In this document: piece after piece, positions 24,745-35,221 of the stretch
Layout: each line of letters starts with the position of its first letter
Position numbering within the stretch: the stretch's first letter is position 1
Assembly: GCA_947388675.1 (NCBI GenBank)
Contig: CANDRW010000017.1
Coordinates: 1 to 38,638 of the forward strand
DNA: 38,638 nucleotides
DNA from: an uncultured Clostridium sp.
Lineage (GTDB): Bacteria; Bacillota; Clostridia; TANB77; CAG-508
Reading direction: 5' to 3'
The notes under the pieces: model-generated
What the model was told of the DNA's origin: nothing
Seen by the model: the letters and a program-made list of their open reading frames with translations, nothing else
Databases searched by the model: none
Program-made: the position numbers and the translations under genes

Positions 24745-27268
24745 ATGAAAGCTGAAAACATTGATACTCTAAAGAGCTATAGTTTAGAGAACAAAAAAAT
24801 AAGAAATAATAACCAGAGTTATCTTAGTTGTAATCGGCAAATCTTTTACAGCAGGAATAACTCTGATTGCTTTGGTTGTTACAATTGTAGTTTTATTGAT
24901 ATTGGCTGGAATGACACTTAATTTGGTTATGGGAGAAAATGGCATAATGGGGCAGGCTAATTGGGGAAAAGAACAATATCAAAGGGCATCTAATGAAGAA
25001 AGATTACATTTCTTTTTAACGAATGCTAAATTAGATGTAATAGCAGGAAATGAGAATATTACAATAGATATTTTAAAAACAAAATTAGAAAAAGAAGATT
25101 GGATAATTAGTGTAGAAAAAGAAAGTGACAGTGAATTGAAGGTAATCACAGAAGGTGAATATTTATTTTTAGTAAATTGGGAAAATGGAAATTTTACAAT
25201 AGAAAGTCAAGGTAAAGATGACGGAGAGCCATATCCAACAATAAAGTTAGAGCAATTGCCAGGAGAAGGAGTACCAGGAGAAATTATAAAAATAAAGGTA
25301 ACAGCTACAGTAAATGCAATCGGAAAGACAACAGGAATAAAGACAGTTGAAAATATGACGACAGGAGAAAGTAAACCATATGAAGAAGGTGGAGTCATAT
25401 TTGAAGTAAGCCAAAATGGAGAATATATATTTAAAGCAATTACCAATGTTGGAAAAAGTAAAAAAGCTAAAATACTGATAAATGTTTCAACAGGAGGACC
25501 AATAAGTATAAATATAGTACCAACTACACCTAGAAATACAATAAAAGAAGGGACTAAAAATCAAATAGCAACAGGACCAATCACTGTAAATATAAGATGG
25601 GGAGAAATAAATATTGCAAGGGATGACAAATTCCAGTATAGAATAGGAACAGAAGGAGAATGGAAAGTAAGTAAAGAAACTACTACTAGTTTACAAGTAA
25701 CAGAAAATACTATTGTTACAGCAAGATATTATAATGGAGAAGAATCTATAGGATTACAAACTTATAATATTCAAAATGTAGATAATGTAGAACCAAACAA
25801 TTTTACACCTACAGCTACAAGTACAACAAATACAATAGAAGTAACTGCTAGCACAATTGACACTGCAAGTAGTGGCGCAGCAGAAGGAATAGCAGGTATA
25901 TTAAGATATGAATATAGTATGGATGGAAATGTTTGGCAACAAGAAAATGTATTTTCAGGACTAGCTCAAGATACAGAATATACAATACAAGTAAAAGCAA
26001 TAGACAAAGCAGGAAATGAAAAAATTGGTACAGTTAGTATTAAAACAGAAGCAATACCAGGAGGAGATGACATTAGCTTTAAAGCAAGCACAACTTCATG
26101 GACAAATCAGAATATAACTGTAGAAATTCAATTTCCAAATATAGCAGGATATACAAAACAATATAGTTTAGATAATAGTAGCTGGGACACATATACAAAA
26201 GCGATAGAAATGAGTAATAATGGAATTATATATGCAAGATTAGTAGATAATGGAGGACAACCTGGTAAGATAGGTCAATATCAAGTAAATAAAATAGATA
26301 AACAAAAGCCAAATGCGCCAAGTATAAATGTAAGTTCTGGTGTTGTTGGAAATGAAAGCTGGTATAGAAGCAATGTAGTTGTTTCTATAACAAATGGATC
26401 AGATGCATTAAGTGGAGTAGAAAATAGTACATATACTGTAAGTGGAGCTCAAACATTAGGAGAAACTAGTGGAAATAGTATAAGTATAACTGAAGAAGGG
26501 ACAAGTACAATAACAGCATATACATATGATAAGGCAGGCAATAAATCAGAGGCAGCCACTCTAACAATAAAAAAGGATTCAGTAGGACCAGTGTTTAGTG
26601 GTGTACAGGATTATAAACAATATGATACAAGTACAAGTATTCTAACCAATGGAGTAAAGATAAGTGATGCAACAAGTGGTGTTACAAGTTCAACAGCATT
26701 TACATATAATCCTAAGTCACTAAGTTACGGAGAGAATATTATTACATATACAGCAACAGATAAGGCAGGCAATACTACATCAGTACAAAGAAAGATTACT
26801 GTAGAAAGTGGAGTATGCTTTGTAGAAGGCACGAAAGTATCTACACCAAATGGCTTAATTAATATAGAGAATTTAAAAGTAGGAGATATTGTATACACAT
26901 ATAATGAGCAAAATGGAAAAATAGAAGAAAAACCTGTTGAGAGAACTTTTATAAATAGTTCAAGCGAAATAGCGAGTATAACATTTGAAAATGGAGAAAA
27001 AATAGAAAATACTAAACCACATCCATATTATGTAATAGGAAAAGGTTGGACAGAAACAAAAGATTTGAAATTAGGAGATAAAATATTAACACAAAGTGGA
27101 AAAGCAGAAAAAATAGTAAATATTAAAACAAATATGAAAGCTAAAGAGATTTTAGTGTATAATTTAAGAATACAAGATAATCATAATTATTTTGTTGGAA
27201 CTACAAAATTATTAGTTCATAATACTCTTGCTGGTTCATGTGGACTAGAAGAATATCCAATAGAATAA
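24745..27268 (+). CDS. Pilin-like Ig-repeat surface protein with C-terminal Hint domain (5' frameshift)
   Basis: AGGAGGAG and ATG 24745 start a leader (MKAENIDTLKSYSLENKK), but the body lies in another frame; the track's TTG at 24872 cuts into the helix. Removing one T from TTTT at 24844-24847 joins them as NRQIFTA-GITLIALVVTIVVLLILAG, the usual class III-pilin-like helix. Next come Ig/fibronectin-like repeats, several ending in DKAGN, suited to a cell-surface stalk. From the Cys at 26816 a Hint domain follows: CFVEGTKVSTPNG, KPHPYYV, then LLVHN (His 27218, Asn 27221) and Thr. Just 14 residues (TLAGSCGLEEYPIE) remain after the Asn, so no toxin domain is attached. Hint could cleave or splice, adding that tail to the stalk. 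The frameshift may be sequence error or phase variation. Confidence 0.75.
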
Positions 27269-27281
27269 TAGTTGAGGTTTT

Positions 27282-28118
27282 ATGAAATTAAAATTTATAT
27301 TTATTATATTATTATGTTTATTATTAATTATTTGTGGTTTATATGTAAATAATGTAATGTTAGAATCTAATGCAGAATTACAAAATAATTCAGAATATAG
27401 CATGCAAAAATTTGATTTAAGAGAGAAAATAAGCCTAAAACCAGAATATCAAATTAGAGCAACTTACAAATCATGTTATGCTTATGCTGCATTAGATTCT
27501 ATAGAAACTTATCTATTGCTACAGAATGGAAAAGAATATAATTTTTCAGAAGCACATGTGGAATATATGACAAGTAATTTATTAGGTGGAAAACGAAAAT
27601 TTAATTCTAGTGGGAATTTTTATGATATTATAAATTATATTAAAGAAGGTAAAGGCCCTGCTTTAGAAAAAGATATTCCAAATAGAGAATATAACCCAAA
27701 AGAATATAACATGTTAAGAAATAATATAAGAGCTATTTTTAAAGATATTAGAACAGTAGATTATGTTAGAGAAGAAGAGAATTTTAGAGATAAAATAAAA
27801 CAACATATTGCAAAAAATGGTTCATTATGTACATCAATTTATTTTATGCCTAATGATAATAAATACTATAATCATTCAACATATTCATACTGTAACTTAA
27901 ATGAGCAAGATGGTAATCATATGGTGTCAATTATTGGTTGGGATGACAACTATCCAAAGGAAAACTTTAGTAAAGAAAATAGACCAAAGCAAAATGGAGC
28001 ATATATTGTAATGGCTTATTGGAAAGAAGCGGATAATGATAATATCATTTATATTTCTTATGAAGACTGTTTAGTGGAAAAAGTAATGATAGGAATACAA
28101 GAGTGCATTTTGTATTAA
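27282..28118 (+). CDS. Secreted papain-like (C1) protein with degenerate active site
   Basis: 278 residues. Signal or membrane anchor at 1-21 (KLKFIFIILLCLLLIICGLY). The papain-like pattern is visible: FDLRE, then YKSCYAYAALDSIE with the nucleophile Cys65, and GNHMVSIIGWDD with His213. The oxyanion Gln normally six residues before Cys is not in place, and the usual Asn in KNSWG is replaced (VMAYW), so activity is doubtful or altered. It starts 14 bases after the Hint protein, surely in the same operon, and may bind or process it. Confidence 0.68.
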   Translation: MKLKFIFIILLCLLLIICGLYVNNVMLESNAELQNNSEYSMQKFDLREKISLKPEYQIRATYKSCYAYAALDSIETYLLLQNGKEYNFSEAHVEYMTSNLLGGKRKFNSSGNFYDIINYIKEGKGPALEKDIPNREYNPKEYNMLRNNIRAIFKDIRTVDYVREEENFRDKIKQHIAKNGSLCTSIYFMPNDNKYYNHSTYSYCNLNEQDGNHMVSIIGWDDNYPKENFSKENRPKQNGAYIVMAYWKEADNDNIIYISYEDCLVEKVMIGIQECILY

Positions 28119-28179
28119 AGTAAAATTTTCTAGAAAGGAGATTATGAATATTTAGATTATTAAATATATCATAAAAAGT

Positions 28180-28641
28180 ATGATGAATAATAGAAACAAA
28201 AGAATTATGTTTATTATGGGTATTATAATTATAATTTTAATAATATTTATGGGATATAAGGTAATAAACAAACAAGATAAAGATAATAGCAATGAGTTTA
28301 ATAAGACAAATGCAATAGTACAAACAATTGAAGATGGTCAAAAAGTAAATAAAAGTGAAAAAATGAAAGAAACAAAAAAGCTAGGAAATATAGAAATTAG
28401 TAATATTATTTTGAATTTTCAAAATAATGAAAGTCAATTAACAGCAAAAGTAAAAAATGTAGGAAGCGGAAAAGATGGAGATTATTTTATAAAAATAACT
28501 ATGATAGATGAAAAGGGGAATTCAATAGGAGAAGTAAAGGGCTATATAGATAAAATAGAAGCAGGAAGAGAAAAAGATATTAGTATAAAAGTAAGTGCAG
28601 ATTTAGTTGATGCTTATGATATAAAAATAGAACGAATATAA
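28180..28641 (+). CDS. Membrane-anchored FxLYD-like domain protein
   Basis: 153 residues: a short basic start, a membrane helix (IMFIMGIIIIILIIFMGY, about 9-26), a polar linker, and an extracytoplasmic beta domain (LGNIEISNIILNF, TAKVKNVG, DYFIKITMIDEKGN) ending in AYDIKIE, the pattern of FxLYD-type domains. The strong ribosome site AGAAAGGAG belongs to an ATG at 28144, which is in frame but stops after three codons (MNI, TAG). Translation of the gene then needs reinitiation at 28180/28183, which lacks its own site. Role in the cluster unknown. Confidence 0.6.
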   Translation: MMNNRNKRIMFIMGIIIIILIIFMGYKVINKQDKDNSNEFNKTNAIVQTIEDGQKVNKSEKMKETKKLGNIEISNIILNFQNNESQLTAKVKNVGSGKDGDYFIKITMIDEKGNSIGEVKGYIDKIEAGREKDISIKVSADLVDAYDIKIERI

Positions 28642-28647
28642 GGAAAA

Positions 28648-30357
28648 ATGATGGAAATGATATTTGTCTTAATTTATTTAATATTATTAATAGGAACTAT
28701 AATAGTTCCTATTAATAATATTAGAAGTAATTTTTTATATAGAAGTATTTTAGGAATAATTATGATTTTTGGTATCAATATCATTATTTCAATTATTACT
28801 TATGTAATAGGAATTAAATGCTCAATAGAACTTTTAAGTGTTATATATTTTTTTCTATTAATTCCTATTATATATAAAATTTTAAAAGAAAAAAGAATAC
28901 AATTACTGTATATATCAGCAAAAGATATTATATTTGGAGTATTTTGTGGTATTCTAATTATTATGGTTATGATTAAGCAGTATGGAATGCCATTAAGCAT
29001 AAAGTATGAAACAACGGATGCATCGACCCATTTTTCAGCGGCTATTTCTTTTATGCATGATAAAACCCTATTATTAAAAGACGATAGTAAACTAAATGAA
29101 AAATTTGAATTTAATAATTTGATGTTTGGAAGTTATGTAAATACAGGTATATTCATATCTATTTTTAAAAGCTTTTTACCAGAAATTGAGTTATATAAAT
29201 TATATATTATCTTTGATATGATTATTTTATGGCTATCTGTATTAATATTTTATATTACATTAAATAATAAAGATGTTTTAAGGCGAAAAATAGTAATATG
29301 GATTTTTAGTCTTATTTATATTTTATCTTATCCATTAAATAGTGTATTAATGGGAAGTGCCTATTTAACTTTATCATTATTATTGGTTACTACAATTTTA
29401 TTTGTATTTATCAATAGGCAAAAAATGAAGTCATCATTGTTTTATTCTATATTATTTGTGCTGAATACAGCATTAATTAATACTTATATGTTATTTGCGA
29501 TTATAGTTTTTATATCTGAAATAATATATGTAGGTTTTAAATTAAAGAAAATAAAACCATGTATCCTTATAATTCTTCCAGTATTTTCAATACTATTATA
29601 TGCTAGCAATATTTCAGAAAAATTACAAATAATACAAGAAGAAGGTCCAATGTACAAAAATTATTATTCTAATTTTATTATATTTGTTCCATTGATATTA
29701 ATAAAATTTTATAATGATATAAAACATAAAGAATTTTTTAACATTGAAAATGTTTTTATTTTAGTAAATTTGATAACGATAATATGTACATATATATTGA
29801 AACAAAATGGCATAATCTCTTCTTATTATTGTTTAAAATATTATTATATATTATGGATATTCACTATATTCATAACATGTGAAATGCTCTTGAAATTATC
29901 TAGTTATAGATTAAGTTTAGGCATATTATCTGCTATCGTAATATTCATGACAATATCTATCTTTAATTTAGATTATACTTATAGTGAAGATGAGTTATCA
30001 AAAGATATTACGAAAGAAAATATTTTTTCCATAGGAGATGGAATTAAAAATAATATTAATATTATATTAAATAAAAAGTGTATATTGAATGAAGAAGAAT
30101 TAGAAATAATTAATAAAGCGAATGAGATGGACATAGATGAATTTTGTATTTTAGGTGGAGAAGGACAAATCAGATGGGTGTATGCTATATTAAATAAATA
30201 TATAGATAGTAATATTAATGTAGAAGATTTAGATTATAAATATTTGATTTGCTTTAAAAGAGCTACGTATATGCATCAAAATGTACAAGAATTAAAAGAA
30301 AAGTATGAATTTATTTATGAAAATAAGTATGGAGGTATTATGAAAATATATGAATAA
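28648..30357 (+). CDS. Polytopic GT-C-like membrane protein
   Basis: 569 residues with about 11-12 membrane helices and a C-terminal soluble part of about 110 residues. After the fourth helix the loop KYETTDASTHFSAA carries acidic residues next to a helix, as in lipid-linked-sugar-dependent GT-C transferases of the PMT/ArnT type. The C-terminal part (FCILGGEGQIRWVYAIL) is not recognised. Seven bases separate it from the previous gene, and its stop overlaps the next start (ATGAATAA). If it is a transferase it may glycosylate the secreted cluster proteins; that is inference. Confidence 0.5.
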   Translation: MMEMIFVLIYLILLIGTIIVPINNIRSNFLYRSILGIIMIFGINIIISIITYVIGIKCSIELLSVIYFFLLIPIIYKILKEKRIQLLYISAKDIIFGVFCGILIIMVMIKQYGMPLSIKYETTDASTHFSAAISFMHDKTLLLKDDSKLNEKFEFNNLMFGSYVNTGIFISIFKSFLPEIELYKLYIIFDMIILWLSVLIFYITLNNKDVLRRKIVIWIFSLIYILSYPLNSVLMGSAYLTLSLLLVTTILFVFINRQKMKSSLFYSILFVLNTALINTYMLFAIIVFISEIIYVGFKLKKIKPCILIILPVFSILLYASNISEKLQIIQEEGPMYKNYYSNFIIFVPLILIKFYNDIKHKEFFNIENVFILVNLITIICTYILKQNGIISSYYCLKYYYILWIFTIFITCEMLLKLSSYRLSLGILSAIVIFMTISIFNLDYTYSEDELSKDITKENIFSIGDGIKNNINIILNKKCILNEEELEIINKANEMDIDEFCILGGEGQIRWVYAILNKYIDSNINVEDLDYKYLICFKRATYMHQNVQELKEKYEFIYENKYGGIMKIYE

Positions 30358-31492
30358 ATTTATTATAAGCTTATTAACTATTTTAATATCTAGTATATCA
30401 TTACCGAATTTTAATAATGAGCTAATGGAAAAAAATAAAACACTAAATGGAGAAGTGCCAAGCTATTGTAATCCAATTATTCCAAAGGGATTTAAAATAT
30501 CTGACGAAGGAGCCAGCTGGGAATATGCAAATGATAAAGTAGAAGGTTGGAATGAAGGTTTAGTAATTGAAGACATCAATGGTAATCAATTTGTATGGGT
30601 GCCAGTTAAAGATGGAATAGGTGAAGATGGTAAATATGCTGATAATAATGAAGTAAAATATAAAAAATGGTATATAGATGAAAAGAAGGATCTTGTAGAT
30701 GAAAAAACGAAAAGGGAATTAGAAGAGTTACTGAAAAGAGATATTACGGGAGATTTAATAACAGATGAACAAATAGTAGAGGACAAGCTTCCACAAGAGG
30801 TTATAAGTGAACAAGAACAAATTATAAAATATGGAGGATTTTATATTGCTAGGTATGAGGCAGGAATAGAAAAGAGTATATTACAAGAGCTTTATTGTTT
30901 AGCTGAGAATGATGATGAAATTACTGTTGACGAGCGAAATAATACTATATCATATAAGCCAGTTAGTAAAGAAAATGTGCAAATATGGAACTTTATAGAA
31001 TATTCAAATGCAAAAAGAGTTGCTGAAAATATGTATCATAATGAAGAAGTAAAAAGTGGCTTAATGACAGGGAGACAATTTGATACTATAATGAGATGGG
31101 CGGTTAATAATCATTATAATTTAGAAGATACAACAACTTGGGGAAACTTTTTGGATACCTATCATAATAATTATAGGTACAGTTATGCTTCATATTTAAG
31201 AAAAAAGTCTCAAGACTGGAAATTAAAGGGCTATGGAAATAAAGATAAAAATAATATTATATTTACTAGTAGTGGAGGTTTAGAAATTGCCAAAATGAAT
31301 TATATATATGACATTGCTGGAAATGTATTTGAATTTACCACTGATTTATATGAAGGAGAAATTAGTTTAGTAAGAGGAGGCTGTGCAGCATATTCAGGGA
31401 AGAAAGATTCTCCACATCCAGTTATAGCAACCAGTATGGGAGATTCGCTACATTATGCTATTGGGTTTAGAGTGGTATTGTATGTAAACTAA
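30350..31492 (+). CDS. Secreted SUMF1/C-type-lectin-fold protein
   Basis: 380 residues with a signal-like start (NKFIISLLTILISSISL). The pattern GLVIEDINGNQFVWVPV, YGGFYIARYEAG, LMTGRQFDTIMRWA, YDIAGNVFEFT and LVRGG...AIGFRVVLYV is the formylglycine-generating-enzyme/SUMF1 fold common in clostridial surface proteins. The catalytic cysteine pair of true FGE is not seen (only one Cys, in RGGCAAYS), so it is probably a binding module rather than an enzyme. It overlaps the GT-C-like gene by eight bases. No reverse transcriptase or variable repeat was seen, so this is not a diversity-generating target as far as the window shows. Confidence 0.78.
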   Translation: MNKFIISLLTILISSISLPNFNNELMEKNKTLNGEVPSYCNPIIPKGFKISDEGASWEYANDKVEGWNEGLVIEDINGNQFVWVPVKDGIGEDGKYADNNEVKYKKWYIDEKKDLVDEKTKRELEELLKRDITGDLITDEQIVEDKLPQEVISEQEQIIKYGGFYIARYEAGIEKSILQELYCLAENDDEITVDERNNTISYKPVSKENVQIWNFIEYSNAKRVAENMYHNEEVKSGLMTGRQFDTIMRWAVNNHYNLEDTTTWGNFLDTYHNNYRYSYASYLRKKSQDWKLKGYGNKDKNNIIFTSSGGLEIAKMNYIYDIAGNVFEFTTDLYEGEISLVRGGCAAYSGKKDSPHPVIATSMGDSLHYAIGFRVVLYVN

Positions 31493-31500
31493 GCTACTTT

Positions 31501-31587
31501 TTGCAAAAGCTGGAAGAATCCTATAACTTGGGAAAAGACCTGAAACTGACCATTGAAGGAACCGAATTTACACTTGAATTAGTATAA
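31501..31587 (+). pseudogene. Short gene remnant before tgt
   Basis: The frame reads LQKLEESYNLGKDLKLTIEG, then TEFTLELV and stop. Codon choice (GACCTGAAACTGACC, GGAACCGAA) is richer in C and G than in the neighbours. No start or ribosome site is convincing, so it looks like the 3' end of a lost gene at the edge of the cluster inserted between queA and tgt. Family not recognised. Confidence 0.35.
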
Positions 31588-31594
31588 AAAATGC

Positions 31595-31624
31595 AAAAGG
31601 CGGTTACATTGTAACTGCCTTTTG
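31595..31624 (+). terminator. Terminator at the end of the accessory cluster
   Basis: AAAAGGCGGTTAC pairs with GTAACTGCCTTTT around ATT. The T run is only four bases, but A-tract and T-tract positions fit. Confidence 0.7.
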
Positions 31625-31658
31625 TGATATAATTATTGCAAATAACCAACATATTACA

Positions 31659-31687
31659 TTGACATTCATAGGATAGAAAGATAAAAT
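31659..31687 (+). promoter_or_regulatory. Promoter of tgt
   Basis: TTGACA and TAAAAT with a 17-base spacer, 77 bases before the tgt ATG. It shows that tgt no longer depends on queA transcription. Confidence 0.75.
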
Positions 31688-31755
31688 AGGAGAAGTTAAA
31701 AAATGAAGACATTGAAAAATTAATGTATCAAGTCAATTATATAGAAACGAATTAG

Positions 31756-32892
<1,137 letters not shown>

Positions 32893-32894
32893 AA

Positions 32895-33008
32895 TGTCGC
32901 ACGTAGGGACAGATGTCGCACAAACTATACATTTCACTGCGTTACATCGCATAAATCATCTGTAGTTGGCTTCGCTTCACACAGCTGACTTAACGTCCCT
33001 TATGCGAC
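32895..33008 (+). repeat. Long palindrome after tgt, probable family B relative
   Basis: TGTCGCAcgtAGGGAC pairs with GTCCCTtaTGCGACA across about 85 bases, starting two bases after the tgt stop. Inside, GGCTTCGCTTCACACAGC resembles the GCTTCGCTCAAACACTGC part of the copy at 5789. TGTCGCAC is repeated within the element. The core seen in the other three copies is not clear, so membership is tentative. Confidence 0.5.
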
Positions 33009-33024
33009 AAAATAGGAGGAAAAC

Positions 33025-34587
33025 ATGAATGATTTAATTGGCAATAACTATGAGCAAAGTAATGACCAACTAAAAGCAAAAAAATGGATGAAGATAATAG
33101 GCGTTATTTTAGTACTACTATTTTTGGTTTGCATTGGCTTAATTGCTTTTATGTATTATTGGGATTCAACACAATTAAAAATCACAATAGATGGAAAAGA
33201 AAATGCCAATGTAGAAAGTATTTTGCTAATACAAGATGGACAGGTTTATCTACCAATTCGAGCGTTTGCAGAATTCGTAGGGTATGAGTCATATAGTGGG
33301 GATTATAAGCAATATGCAGAGGATAACACAAAATGCTATGTGCAATGTACTAATGAAATAGCATCTTTTACGATGAATTCAGACAAAATATATAAGCTTT
33401 TAACGAATGGAAATGATTATGAATATTTTACAATTAATGAGCCAGTTAAGATGATAAATGGTGTACTATATACAACAAAAGAAGGCGCTGAAAGGGCATT
33501 TAATATTATATTTAATTATAATCAAGAACAAAATAGAATTACAGTTTATACATTACCATATTTAGTAACACAATATGCAGCAAAATTTAAAGATTCAGCT
33601 ATTGCAGGAGATGGCACGAATTTCAGTAATCAAAAAGCATTGCTAGATGATAGGTTAATTGTAAGAAATACAGAGAATTATTATGGGGTATCTGATTTAT
33701 CTGGGAATGAAATACTAGGAACCAAATATACTAGTATCCAATATGTAGAGAGTACAAGAGAATTTATTGTAACAACAGCAGAAGGCAAAATGGGAATTAT
33801 GTCTTATGATGCTACTACCAAGATTAGCCCAGATTATGACCAAATTAAACAAATTGATAAAGATGCAGGGCTATATTTAGTAACAAATAGTAATAAGCAA
33901 GGTGTTATTAATAACTCTGGAAGCATTATTGTTCATTTAGAATATGACCAAATTGGAGTAGATGCTAATAGATTTAATAGTAATAATATTAAAAATCAAT
34001 ACCTATTATATGATAATTGTATTCCAGTTAAAAAAGGTAACCTATGGGGCATTTTTGACAAAACTGGTAGACAGATTTTACCAATAGAATATGAAGATTT
34101 AGGCTGTATCGCAGGAGCAGGAAATTCTACAATCCAAACTGCTAATAACATTTTACTAATCCCAGATTATAAAGGAATTGTAGTAAAAAAAGATAATTTA
34201 TATGGTGTAAAAGACTTTGAGGGAAAAGATTTGATACCAATTGCTCTAAAGACAGTTTATTCTACTACTTCTGCAGGAGAAGAAACTTATTACATGATAT
34301 ACAATGATCAAGTTATGAATGTAATTACATATATTCAAACATATGTAGTAAAAGACACAAATCAGTCAAATACAAATAACCAAAATACTAACAATGTAGA
34401 TAATAATGATATTACAAACAATACAGTAGTAAATGATACTACTAACAATGAAAATAATAACGCAATAGGAACCAACAACACACAGGCAACAAATGCGAAT
34501 GTAGTAAATGAAAACTCACAGACAATAGGTGAGAATAATTCTGTACCCAATGAGAATTTGCAAGGAAATGTAGTAGGAACTAATTAA
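33025..34587 (+). CDS. Membrane-anchored stalk-domain and WG-repeat protein
   Basis: 520 residues. Cytoplasmic start of about 23 residues, one membrane helix (IIGVILVLLFLVCIGLIAFM), then a copper-amine-oxidase-N/stalk-like domain (ITIDGKENANV, DGQVYLPIRAFAEFVGYE, about 50-170). From about 215 to 420 come about five WG-type repeats, e.g. GVSDLSGNEILGTKYTSI and GIFDKTGRQILPIEYEDL. The tail of about 75 residues is almost pure Asn, Thr and Val with Asp/Glu, a likely wall-spanning or disordered stretch. Clear exported surface protein; partner unknown. Confidence 0.82.
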   Translation: MNDLIGNNYEQSNDQLKAKKWMKIIGVILVLLFLVCIGLIAFMYYWDSTQLKITIDGKENANVESILLIQDGQVYLPIRAFAEFVGYESYSGDYKQYAEDNTKCYVQCTNEIASFTMNSDKIYKLLTNGNDYEYFTINEPVKMINGVLYTTKEGAERAFNIIFNYNQEQNRITVYTLPYLVTQYAAKFKDSAIAGDGTNFSNQKALLDDRLIVRNTENYYGVSDLSGNEILGTKYTSIQYVESTREFIVTTAEGKMGIMSYDATTKISPDYDQIKQIDKDAGLYLVTNSNKQGVINNSGSIIVHLEYDQIGVDANRFNSNNIKNQYLLYDNCIPVKKGNLWGIFDKTGRQILPIEYEDLGCIAGAGNSTIQTANNILLIPDYKGIVVKKDNLYGVKDFEGKDLIPIALKTVYSTTSAGEETYYMIYNDQVMNVITYIQTYVVKDTNQSNTNNQNTNNVDNNDITNNTVVNDTTNNENNNAIGTNNTQATNANVVNENSQTIGENNSVPNENLQGNVVGTN

Positions 34588-34689
34588 TCACTAGATAGCA
34601 CAGTAGCTACACAACAATAATATAATACTTCTAAACTCCTTTTAGTAAGCATACAATAAAACAAAAGCTTATTTAAGAGGAGTTTTTGT

Positions 34690-35118
34690 ATGGAAAAAGA
34701 AAATATTTTGAAAGCTAATATTACAACAGAAGAAAGTGAAATAAAAAAGAAGGCGATGGCTGTTATAAAAGGATGTTTATTTGCCATGATATTTTCTGTT
34801 ATTTTACTTACAATTTATGCCTTATTACTAGCCAATACTGCCATTGCAGAAAATACAATGATGCCAGTAGTATTAACTATTACAGGAATTAGTATTTTAA
34901 TTGGTGGAACAATTAGTAGTAGAAAAATGAAGAAGAATGGACTAATTTATGGAGGAATTGTTGGTTTAGTTTACGTTTTAACTCTGTATTTAGCTTCTAG
35001 TGTTTCAATGGTAGGTTTTTCGCTATCAACCAATTCTTTTATTATGTTAGGAGTAGGAGTGATAACAGGTATTATAGGAGGAATTATTGGAGTGAATATG
35101 TCAGTAAGGAGAAAATAG
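34690..35118 (+). CDS. TIGR04086-type small membrane protein
   Basis: 142 residues with four membrane helices (for example GCLFAMIFSVILLTIYALLL and GVGVITGIIGGIIGVNM). Length, helix spacing and the tgt-secD neighbourhood fit the TIGR04086 membrane family of clostridia, of unknown function. AAGAGGAG lies before the ATG. YajC, usually found in this interval, is not present. Confidence 0.65.
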   Translation: MEKENILKANITTEESEIKKKAMAVIKGCLFAMIFSVILLTIYALLLANTAIAENTMMPVVLTITGISILIGGTISSRKMKKNGLIYGGIVGLVYVLTLYLASSVSMVGFSLSTNSFIMLGVGVITGIIGGIIGVNMSVRRK

Positions 35119-35121
35119 AAA

Positions 35122-35174
35122 AAAGTAGCAACTATTTTTATGAAGAAATTCTGGAAAATAGTTGCTATTTTTTA
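35122..35174 (+). terminator. Rho-independent terminator
   Basis: AAAGTAGCAACTATTTT pairs with AAAATAGTTGCTATTTT, then further Ts. Ends the TIGR04086-type gene. Confidence 0.85.
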
Positions 35175-35221
35175 TGTTTTAGGGTAATATATACATTAGA
35201 AAAAACATAGGAGGAAGAAAT

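Noticed and set aside
24685-24921. 78-residue ORF as an independent gene
   Set aside because: Its first part is the leader of the Hint protein and its second part is an out-of-frame reading of the pilin-like helix (for example CFGCYNCSF).
30350-31492. Diversity-generating retroelement target
   Set aside because: The C-lectin/SUMF1 fold is right, but no reverse transcriptase, template repeat or variable repeat pair was seen.
35122-35174. Third Crp/Fnr operator (GCAAC/GTTGC)
   Set aside because: The half-sites are in the opposite order and far apart; this is a terminator stem with a T run.
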